A DNA stretch of 5,412 bases from Stenotrophomonas sp. (GTDB lineage: Bacteria > Pseudomonadota > Gammaproteobacteria > Xanthomonadales > Xanthomonadaceae). The notes beneath the pieces were generated by a model. The model saw only the letters and a list, made by a program, of their open reading frames with translations, ran no database searches and was not told the origin of the DNA. Positions within the stretch are counted from its first letter, which is position 1, and the number at the start of each line of letters is the position of its first letter. The translations under genes and the position numbers were made by a program. Below, piece after piece: positions 1 to 5,361 of this stretch. Location of the stretch: assembly GCA_003510825.1 (NCBI GenBank), contig DOKO01000371.1, positions 1 through 5,412 on the forward strand, given 5' to 3'.

Positions 1-1133
1 TGCTGCACACGGTGCGCGAGCCGATCGTGCTGCTCGACCGCGACCTGCGCGTGCAGCTGCACAACCCGGCGTTCGCCGAACTGTACGGACTGCAGGACGA
101 ACGTGCCGACGGCACGTTGCTGGCCGATGTCGGCGAGGGTGCGTGGCAGGATCCGGTAGTGCGCCAGCGCCTGTCCGACGTGCTGCTGCGCGGGCGCGAA
201 CTGTGGGACTTCGAACACGAACAGCGCACCGACGGCACGGTGCGCTACATGCTCATCAACGCGCGGCGCATGCCGCTGCCCGACACCGATGATGAGGTGG
301 TGCTGATGACGGTCAGTGACGTGACCGTGCAGCGCGCCGTGCAGTGGCGCGTGGAAGAACTGAACCGCCAGCTGGAAGGCAAGGTGGCCCAGGTCTCGGA
401 GGTCAATCGCGAGCTGGAGGCCTTCAGCTATTCGGTGTCGCACGACCTGCGCGCACCGCTGCGCCACGTCGCCGGTTTCTCCGACAAGCTGTCGCGGCAC
501 CTGGGCGAGGGCGCCGACGAGAAGAGCCATCACTACCTGGACGTGATCTCCGGTTCGGCGCGGCGCATGGCGGCACTGATCGACGACCTGCTGGTCTACT
601 CGCGGCTGGGCCGCGCGGCGATGCGCCAGCAGGCGGTGGACATGCAGACGCTGGTGGCCGACACGCGGGCGATGCTCGATGCCAACCTGAAGACCGATGC
701 CGAAAGCAGCGGCGTGGCCCACCACGTGGAGTGGAACATCGCGCCGCTGCCGATCGTGGTGGCCGACGAGAACATGATGCGCCAGGTGTGGCTGAACCTG
801 CTCGGCAACGCGGTGAAGTACTCGGGCAACCGTGAACCGGCGCAGATCCGCGTGGACTACCAGCAGCAGGCCGATGGCGGCCATCAGTTCACGGTCAGCG
901 ACAATGGTGCAGGCTTTGACATGGCCTACGCCGGCAAGCTGTTCGGCGTGTTCCAGCGCCTGCACAAGGCCAGTGACTACCCCGGCACCGGCATCGGCCT
1001 GGCCAGCGTGCGCCGCGTGCTGACCCGCCATGGTGGCCGTATCTGGGCCGAAGCCGCGCCCGACGCCGGCGCCACCTTCCACTTCTATCTGCCTCCGGCA
1101 CTGGATGCAGTCAACCAAGGGTCTTCCGCATGA
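1..1133 (+). CDS. PAS-domain sensor histidine kinase, 5' truncated by window edge
   Basis: Autophosphorylating histidine kinase that would pass phosphate to a receiver, probably the next gene. The frame is open to the left edge (first full codon CTG at 3-5, reading LHTVREP), so the GTG at 12 is not taken as the start. In order: a PAS domain (about nt 20-340), a coiled-coil linker rich in E, L and R (about 340-425), a HisKA domain with H-box SHDLRAP and the phosphoacceptor His at 441-443, and a HATPase_c domain with N-box Asn at 807-809, G1 DNGAGF at 900-917 and G2 GTGIGL at 984-1001. All kinase motifs are intact. The H-box style matches phytochrome-type kinases. The PAS domain (VREPIVLLD, later LLINARR-like and VSDVT) resembles the one found in CheB-CheR-PAS fusion proteins, so the missing N-terminus could be CheB/CheR; this is inference. 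No membrane segment is visible. It ends in an ATGA overlap with the receiver gene, which implies translational coupling. Confidence 0.93.
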   Translation, partial: LHTVREPIVLLDRDLRVQLHNPAFAELYGLQDERADGTLLADVGEGAWQDPVVRQRLSDVLLRGRELWDFEHEQRTDGTVRYMLINARRMPLPDTDDEVVLMTVSDVTVQRAVQWRVEELNRQLEGKVAQVSEVNRELEAFSYSVSHDLRAPLRHVAGFSDKLSRHLGEGADEKSHHYLDVISGSARRMAALIDDLLVYSRLGRAAMRQQAVDMQTLVADTRAMLDANLKTDAESSGVAHHVEWNIAPLPIVVADENMMRQVWLNLLGNAVKYSGNREPAQIRVDYQQQADGGHQFTVSDNGAGFDMAYAGKLFGVFQRLHKASDYPGTGIGLASVRRVLTRHGGRIWAEAAPDAGATFHFYLPPALDAVNQGSSA

Positions 1134-1570
1134 CGACGCTGCGCACCATCCTCCTGGCCGAAGACAGCCCGGCCGACGCTGAAATGGCCATCGATGCGCT
1201 GCAGGAAGCCCGCCTGGCCAACCCCATCGTGCACGTCGAGGACGGCGTGGAAGTGATGGACTACCTGCTGCGCCGCGGTGCCTGGGCCGGCCGCGAAGAG
1301 GGCCTGCCGGCGGTGCTGCTGCTGGACATCAAGATGCCGCGCATGGATGGCCTGGAAGTGCTGCGGCAGATCCGCGAGCACGACGAACTGAAGCGGCTGC
1401 CGGTAGTCATCCTGTCGTCCTCGCGCGAGGAAAGCGATCTGGCGCGCAGCTGGGACATGGGCGTGAACGCCTACGTGGTGAAGCCGGTGGACGTGGACCA
1501 GTTCTTCGGCGCGGTGCAGACCCTGGGCAAGTTCTGGGCGCTGATCAACCAGGCACCGGAGGTCGAGTAA
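1130..1570 (+). CDS. Single-domain response regulator, Rcp1/CheY-like
   Basis: A stand-alone 146-aa receiver that would accept phosphate from a histidine kinase and has no output domain. The signature residues are complete: acidic pair E11-D12, phosphoacceptor D66 in LLLDIKMP, switch Ser S96 in VILSSS, and K118 in YVVKP. The longer loop before beta-3 (RRGAWAGREEGLP, about residues 48-60) is typical of Rcp1-type receivers that partner phytochrome-like kinases, and the upstream kinase has that style of H-box. The ATG overlaps the upstream stop as ATGA (1130-1133), with AAGGG at 1117-1121 as a modest ribosome binding site. The next gene starts four bases after its TAA. It probably acts as a diffusible relay or a phosphate sink between the two kinases; that role is inferred from gene order. 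Confidence 0.95.
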   Translation: MTTLRTILLAEDSPADAEMAIDALQEARLANPIVHVEDGVEVMDYLLRRGAWAGREEGLPAVLLLDIKMPRMDGLEVLRQIREHDELKRLPVVILSSSREESDLARSWDMGVNAYVVKPVDVDQFFGAVQTLGKFWALINQAPEVE

Positions 1571-1574
1571 GGCC

Positions 1575-3086
1575 ATGCCCTTGACCGGTCCGGCCCTCGG
1601 GGCGCTGCGCATCCTGCTGGTGGAAGACTCACCGGAAGATGCCGAGCTGATGTCCGAACAGATGCTCGACGCGGGCCTGGACGCCCGTTTCGAGCGCGTG
1701 GAGAGCGGCCCCGAGCTGCGCCAGGCGCTGGCCAGCTTCGCCCCGGACATCGTGCTCTCGGACCTGAGCATGCCGGGTTTCTCCGGTGACGAAGCGCTGC
1801 GCATCGTGCGCGAGGCCGCACCGGATGTTCCCTTCATCTTCGTCTCCGGCACGATGGGCGAGGAGAACGCGGTGGAGGCCCTGCAGAAGGGCGCCAACGA
1901 CTACATCATCAAGCACCACCCGGCGCGCCTGCCGTCGGCGGTGGCGCGCGCGGTGCGTGATGCACGCAGCGCGGTGGAGCGCCTGCGCGTGGAAACCGAG
2001 CTGATGCGCGCGCAGCGGCTGGAGAGCCTCTCGCTGCTTGCCGCCGGCCTCAGCCACGACCTGCGCAACATCCTGCAGCCACTGCTGATCATGCCGGACC
2101 TGCTGAAGGCGCGTACCGAAGACCCGCAGCTGCATCACCTGGCCGATGTCATCGCCGAGTGCGGCCGCCGTGGCCACGAGATGGCCGAATCGATGCTGTC
2201 CTTCGTGCGTGGCTCGCGCAATCCCAGCGAGCGCATCTTCATCGATGATCTGTTCCAGGCCGTTGCGCTGCTGTTGCGCAGCAACGTGCCCGAAGCGGTG
2301 AACCTCGAGCTGGAGGTGCAGGACGAAGGGCTGGTGGTCGATGCCAACTACACCGAACTGCAGCAGGTGCTGCTGAACCTGGCGCTCAACGCGATCCAGG
2401 CGATGCCGCAGGGCGGGCGCCTGAGCCTGACCGCCGAGCATGCCGGCGAACGCGAGGGCGTCGACTGGCTGCGCATCGTGGTCGACGACGAAGGCATCGG
2501 CATGGATGCCGACACGCTGTCGCACCTGTTCAATCCGTTCTTCACCACCAAGGCCGACGGCACCGGGCTGGGCCTTATTTCTTGCAAGCGCATCGTCGAA
2601 GGTGCCGGTGGCAGCATCCACGTCAGCAGCCAGCTGGGGCAGGGCACGCGATTCGAGCTGCGGCTGCCGATGCATGAGCTGGCCGAGGGCGGTGAGCCGG
2701 TCGAACAGCTGGTGGCGCTGGGCAGTGGCCAGTCGATCCTGGTGGTCGATGGCGAAGCCACGCGCCTGTCGCTGCTGGGCAATGCGCTGTCCAGCCAGGG
2801 CTACCAGCTGCAGCTGGCTTCCGACGGGCCGGCCGCGCTGCGCTGGATGCAGCAGGAAGCGATGCCTGCGCTGGTCATTGCCGATGCCGGCTCGCGGCTG
2901 CTGCCGGCCAGCCAGCTGCTGGGCGAGATGGCCACGCTGGGCTACGCCGGCCCTGCACTGGTGCTGGAAGAGGCCGCGGTGGAGCTGGAAACCAGCGCCT
3001 TCCCGGCGGGCATCGACGTGCACGTGCTGCGCAAGCCGCTGCAGATGCAGCAGGTGTTCCGCGCGGTGGCCGAAGCGCTGGGTTGA
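1575..3086 (+). CDS. Receiver-histidine kinase-receiver hybrid protein
   Basis: A 503-aa soluble hybrid. N-terminal receiver (about residues 10-127): E17-D18, phosphoacceptor D63 in LSDLSMPG, S91, and K113 in IIKHH. A short helical linker (128-150) leads to the dimerisation/phosphotransfer domain with H161 in SHDLRNIL, then a HATPase_c domain (about 222-366) with N-box N272, G1 around D305-G309 (DEGIGM), F-box FNPFFTTK and G2 GTGLGL at 329-334. A C-terminal receiver-like domain (about 386-502) is degenerate: D392 is followed by Gly, D437 and K487 remain, the Met-Pro after the phosphoacceptor is missing, and the switch Thr/Ser is replaced by Glu (E465). With no PAS, GAF or membrane input, the N-terminal receiver is the likely input, so the kinase may be gated by phosphate from the upstream pair. 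Start: ATG at 1575, four bases after the receiver gene's TAA. The GGAGG at 1558-1562 lies inside the end of that gene, 12 bases upstream. No DNA-binding output is present. Confidence 0.94.
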   Translation: MPLTGPALGALRILLVEDSPEDAELMSEQMLDAGLDARFERVESGPELRQALASFAPDIVLSDLSMPGFSGDEALRIVREAAPDVPFIFVSGTMGEENAVEALQKGANDYIIKHHPARLPSAVARAVRDARSAVERLRVETELMRAQRLESLSLLAAGLSHDLRNILQPLLIMPDLLKARTEDPQLHHLADVIAECGRRGHEMAESMLSFVRGSRNPSERIFIDDLFQAVALLLRSNVPEAVNLELEVQDEGLVVDANYTELQQVLLNLALNAIQAMPQGGRLSLTAEHAGEREGVDWLRIVVDDEGIGMDADTLSHLFNPFFTTKADGTGLGLISCKRIVEGAGGSIHVSSQLGQGTRFELRLPMHELAEGGEPVEQLVALGSGQSILVVDGEATRLSLLGNALSSQGYQLQLASDGPAALRWMQQEAMPALVIADAGSRLLPASQLLGEMATLGYAGPALVLEEAAVELETSAFPAGIDVHVLRKPLQMQQVFRAVAEALG

Positions 3087-3094
3087 CACCGCGT

Positions 3095-3155
3095 CGCCGG
3101 GCATGGCCCGGCGCTACCTTCGCCGTAGTCCGGTAGCGCCGCGCCATGCCCGGCG
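3095..3155. repeat. Head-to-head pair of GTAG palindromes (SMAG-like REP) forming a long hairpin
   Basis: Two 22-base units face each other. The minus-strand unit (3117 to 3096) reads GTAG, C, then a 7-bp stem GCCGGGC closed by a CAT loop. The plus-strand unit (3133-3154) reads GTAG, C, then GCCGCGC, CAT, GCCCGGC with one stem mismatch. Together, 3095-3118 pairs with 3132-3155 with a single mismatch (C3108/C3142) around a 13-base loop. A GTAG foot followed by a GC-rich hairpin is the hallmark of the SMAG family of REP elements, abundant in Stenotrophomonas maltophilia. The pair lies between the stops of two convergent genes and fills nearly the whole gap, so the transcript of either strand would carry a strong stem and could terminate or be protected there. 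The plus strand continues into GGCTTTTA, only a short T run. Confidence 0.85.
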
Positions 3156-3159
3156 GCTT

Positions 3160-3909
3160 TTACTGGTCGGTGCCGGGCGCTTCCCACGGAAACCGCGGCA
3201 GGCTCGCCACTGCCTGCTCCAGCCGCCGCGACCAGTTGTTGTGGATGTCGGCATACAGCGGCGAATCAGCGGTGAAGCGCAGCTGCTGGCCCACCTGCAG
3301 TTCGCCCTTGCGCAGCATCACCATGTCGATCGGCAGGCCCACCGACAGGTTGGAACGGATGGTCGAGTCCAGCGACAGCAGCGCCGTGCGCGCGGCATCT
3401 TCCAGCCGCGTGGCCGGGCCCAGGATGCGGTCGAGGATCGGCTTGCCGTACTTGGATTCACCGATCTGCAGGTACGGCGTCTCCGGCGAGGCGGCGATGG
3501 CGTTGCCCAGCGGGTAGACCATGTACAGGCCCGGCTGCTCGCCGGCGATCTGCCCGCCGAAGATCAGCGTGGCCTGCGTGTTGACGCCGTCGTGGCCGTG
3601 TTCGGTGTGCTGGCACTTCACCTGGCTGTCCACCAGCAGGGCGCCTACGTAGGCGGCGGCCTCGAACAGGTGGGTCATCTGCCGCAGGTTGGGCGTGCGC
3701 GCTTCATCGGCATCGCGCTGCAGGCGCGAGACCAGCAGCTGGGTGGTGGCCAGGTTGCCGGCGGCCATCAATACGAAGGTCGCCTCGCCGGGGTACTCGA
3801 ACACGTGCAGCTTGCGGTGCACGCGGACATCGTCCAGCGCGGCATTGGTCCGGGTGTCGGCGGCGAAGACCAGGCCTTCGTCCACCTCGATTCCAACGCA
3901 ATAGGTCAT
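3160..3909 (-). CDS. Anbu-type proteasome-related protease (COG3484)
   Basis: A 249-aa N-terminal nucleophile hydrolase related to proteasome beta subunits and HslV, of the bacterial Anbu class. Removal of the initiator Met exposes Thr (MTYCVG); D18 (FAADTR) and K33 (HRK) supply the expected Asp and Lys of the active site (mature numbering T1, D17, K32). A conserved segment at residues 180-196 (LDSTIRSNLSVGLPID) fits the family, and the length is normal. There is no propeptide, so Met removal alone would activate it. Start: ATG at 3909 is fixed by the need for Thr at position 2 and by AGGA (plus-strand TCCT, 3917-3920) seven bases upstream. Its promoter appears to lie at 3937-3966. It is transcribed alone, divergent from folK and convergent with the kinase operon. 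The ATP-grasp, alpha-E and transglutaminase-like genes that often accompany Anbu are not in the window. Family substrates are not well established; peptidase activity is inferred from fold and residues. Confidence 0.92.
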   Translation of the reverse strand: MTYCVGIEVDEGLVFAADTRTNAALDDVRVHRKLHVFEYPGEATFVLMAAGNLATTQLLVSRLQRDADEARTPNLRQMTHLFEAAAYVGALLVDSQVKCQHTEHGHDGVNTQATLIFGGQIAGEQPGLYMVYPLGNAIAASPETPYLQIGESKYGKPILDRILGPATRLEDAARTALLSLDSTIRSNLSVGLPIDMVMLRKGELQVGQQLRFTADSPLYADIHNNWSRRLEQAVASLPRFPWEAPGTDQ

Positions 3910-3936
3910 GTGGGTGTCCTATCATGTGCGTCCCGG

Positions 3937-3966
3937 ATTGTAGGCAGGCCGCCGTGACGATGGCAT
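3937..3966 (-). promoter_or_regulatory. Putative sigma70-type promoter for the Anbu protease gene
   Basis: On the minus strand, TACAAT (plus 3937-3942) matches five of six positions of the -10 consensus. ATGCCA (plus 3961-3966) matches four of six of the -35 consensus at an 18-base spacing. Transcription would begin near 3930 and leave a leader of about 20 bases that contains the AGGA ribosome binding site. On the plus strand, TATCAT at 3920-3925 also resembles a -10 box and could serve folk transcription towards folK, but I see no convincing -35 for it. All of this rests on consensus matching by eye. Confidence 0.4.
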
Positions 3967-4003
3967 GCCCACCCCACCCCCTGAACGCCGTCACCGGAAC
4001 CGC

Positions 4004-4489
4004 ATGACCACCGTGCTCCTGAGCCTGGGCAGCAACGTCCAGCCCCGCCGCTACCTCCACGCCGCGGTGACGGCCCTGCGCGAGCGTTTCGGCGCGCTGC
4101 GGGTATCACCGGCCTACCGCACGGCCGCGGTCGGCTTCGATGGCCCGGCCTTCCTCAACAACGGCGTGGCGATCGAGACCGATCTGCCGCTGCAGGAACT
4201 GGACGACTGGCTGCACGCGCTGGAAGACGCGCACGGCCGCGACCGCAGCGGGCCGCGCTTCTCCGACCGCACGCTGGATATCGACGTGGTGTTCTACGGC
4301 GACCTGGTGGTGGAAGGGCCCGGCCACCTGCGCATCCCGCGCCCGGAGCTGAAGCATGCCTTCGTGCTGAAGCCGCTGGCGGACATCGCCCCGGACTTCA
4401 TCGATCCGGTGAGCGGCCAGGATCTGGCCACGCTGTGGCGCGCGCACAGGCAGCATGGCGAAGCGTTCGAGGTCGTGGACCTGGAATGA
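4004..4489 (+). CDS. folK: 2-amino-4-hydroxy-6-hydroxymethyldihydropteridine diphosphokinase (HPPK)
   Basis: Transfers pyrophosphate from ATP to 6-hydroxymethyl-7,8-dihydropterin, the step before dihydropteroate synthase in folate synthesis; cytosolic. From ATG 4004 the product is 161 aa, close to the 159 aa of E. coli HPPK. Visible motifs: SLGSN at 6-10, FLN at 50-52 (pterin-contact Asn), E74 and R79 in LEDAHGR, R89 and the Mg-binding pair D92/D94 in RTLDIDV, and F120 in the IPRPELKHAF region. The usual WGP before RTLD is FSD here (residues 86-88), so the loop over the active site differs from E. coli. An upstream in-frame ATG at 3965 would add 13 Pro/Arg-rich residues; 4004 is preferred because SLGSN then sits at the usual distance from the N-terminus. 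Only a weak CGGAA precedes it. The gene stands alone, divergent from the protease gene and convergent with a pteridine reductase gene. It may be a second HPPK paralogue, which the window cannot show. Confidence 0.92.
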   Translation: MTTVLLSLGSNVQPRRYLHAAVTALRERFGALRVSPAYRTAAVGFDGPAFLNNGVAIETDLPLQELDDWLHALEDAHGRDRSGPRFSDRTLDIDVVFYGDLVVEGPGHLRIPRPELKHAFVLKPLADIAPDFIDPVSGQDLATLWRAHRQHGEAFEVVDLE

Positions 4490-4502
4490 TCGGGGGTGCG
4501 TT

Positions 4503-4545
4503 GGGGTCAGATCCCTTTTCCCGCAGGGAAAAGGGATCTGACCCC
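4503..4545. repeat. Perfect palindrome, 20-bp stem with 3-base loop, between convergent genes
   Basis: The left arm GGGGTCAGATCCCTTTTCCC (4503-4522) is exactly complementary to the right arm (4526-4545) across the loop GCA. There is no mismatch in 20 pairs, and pairing stops sharply on both sides. It begins 13 bases after the folK stop and ends 20 bases before the stop of the convergent SDR gene. It could act as a bidirectional transcription terminator or an mRNA-stabilising hairpin, but neither strand has a T run after the stem. The GGGGTCAGA...TCTGACCCC ends are like those of short palindromic repeats dispersed in Xanthomonadaceae genomes, so a mobile REP-like origin is possible. It is unlike the GTAG pair at 3095-3155, so it belongs to a different repeat type. 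Confidence 0.9.
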
Positions 4546-4565
4546 GTCGTACGTCGCGCCCGGCG

Positions 4566-5303
4566 TCAACTGACCGTACGCCCGCCATCCACGCGCAGGG
4601 TGTGGCCGGTCACAAAGCTGGCCTCGGCCACCAGCCAGTACACCGCCTCGGCGATCTCTTCGACGGTGCCGATGCGGGCCAGCGGCGTGCGCGCCAGCAG
4701 CGCCTCGCGGGCGAAATCATCCTTGCCCTGTTCCGGCCACAGGATCGCGCCCGGCGCCACGGCATTCACCCGCACCTTCGGCGCCAGTTCCAGCGCCAGC
4801 GAACGGGTGGCCATTTCCAGCGCGGCCTTGGCCATGGTGTAGGCGACGTGGTCGCGCATCGGGTCGGTGCCGTGCAGGTCGGTCAGGTTGACGATGCAGC
4901 CCTGCTGGCGGCGCAGGTAGGGCGCGGCCGCCTGTGCCAGCAGCAGCGGCGCGCGGGCGTTGACCGCGTAGAGCTCGTCCATGGCCTGGGCGGTGACCTG
5001 GCCGAACGGGGTGGGGAAGAAGTTGGACGCGTTGTTGACCAGCGCGTCTAGGCGGCCGAAGTGGGCCACGGCCTGTTCGACCAGGTCGGGCAGGGCATCG
5101 GCGTCGCGCAGGTCGGCCTGCAGGGCCAGCACGCTGCCCGGGCGGACGTTTTCCAGGTCGAACGCGGCCTGCTGCAGCTCGGCGCTGGATGTATGGGCGT
5201 GCAGCACCACCGACCAGCCACAGGCGTGGAACTGGCGGGCGATGGCCGCACCGATCCGGCGCGCGCTGCCGGTGATCAGGGCCACGGGGGCGGTGTCGCT
5301 CAT
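4566..5303 (-). CDS. Pteridine reductase-like short-chain dehydrogenase (PTR1/FolM type)
   Basis: A 245-aa NAD(P)H-dependent reductase of the SDR superfamily, likely reducing dihydropterins or dihydrofolate. The nucleotide-binding motif is TGSARRIG (residues 11-18); the Arg-rich form is typical of pteridine reductases, which favour NADPH. NNAS lies at 90-93. The catalytic Tyr155 and Lys159 are in YTMAK. At the position of the usual SDR catalytic Ser there is Asp142 (NLTDLHG), 13 residues before the Tyr, exactly the Asp-Tyr spacing of PTR1 (Asp181/Tyr194 in Leishmania). The C-terminus VTGHTLRVDGG is standard for the family. Start: ATG at 5303 is chosen because GGAGGA lies five bases upstream; longer in-frame starts up to 5372 would run into the divergent gene. 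It converges on folK, which supports a pterin or folate role. In E. coli and Pseudomonas aeruginosa FolM makes tetrahydromonapterin; whether this enzyme does so is open. Confidence 0.9.
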   Translation of the reverse strand: MSDTAPVALITGSARRIGAAIARQFHACGWSVVLHAHTSSAELQQAAFDLENVRPGSVLALQADLRDADALPDLVEQAVAHFGRLDALVNNASNFFPTPFGQVTAQAMDELYAVNARAPLLLAQAAAPYLRRQQGCIVNLTDLHGTDPMRDHVAYTMAKAALEMATRSLALELAPKVRVNAVAPGAILWPEQGKDDFAREALLARTPLARIGTVEEIAEAVYWLVAEASFVTGHTLRVDGGRTVS

Positions 5304-5308
5304 GAGGG

Positions 5309-5314
5309 TCCTCC
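5309..5314 (-). promoter_or_regulatory. Strong Shine-Dalgarno site that fixes the pteridine reductase start
   Basis: The minus strand reads GGAGGA, five bases before the ATG at 5303. It is the best ribosome binding site in the window and selects MSDTAPVALITG over the longer in-frame reading that begins at 5372. The gap between the two divergent starts (5304-5361) is only 58 bases. I see no clear -35/-10 pair in it for either gene. Confidence 0.8.
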
Positions 5315-5361
5315 AAGGCTCGGCTATCCTGTGCACCATTGTCACCGCATTCGAAGACACC

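Noticed and set aside
1085..1897. Minus-strand frame of 270 codons opposite the receiver gene and start of the hybrid
   Set aside because: Shadow of the plus-strand genes; no domain pattern and no ribosome binding site.
1629..3104. Long open frame of 491 codons on the minus strand, antisense to the hybrid kinase gene
   Set aside because: It mirrors the codon bias of the plus-strand gene, its product is His/Gln/Arg-rich with no recognisable domain, and it has no convincing ribosome binding site; the plus-strand frame has complete kinase and receiver motifs.
3155..3162. Intrinsic terminator ending in CTTTTA after the right GTAG hairpin
   Set aside because: The T run is only four bases and is part of the protease stop region; the hairpin is better described as a repeat that may also terminate transcription.
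2440..3957. Open frame of 505 codons on the plus strand running from inside the hybrid gene across the gap and antisense to the protease
   Set aside because: It crosses two well-supported genes and the repeat pair, with low-complexity Arg/Ala/Trp/Cys-rich translation; a GC-rich artefact.
3965..4003. Upstream ATG for folK adding 13 residues
   Set aside because: The extension is Pro/Arg-rich and absent from the HPPK family pattern, which begins a few residues before SLGSN.
5304..5361. Divergent promoters between the pteridine reductase and the downstream gene
   Set aside because: Weak partial matches to -10 and -35 boxes exist, but no pair has acceptable spacing on either strand.
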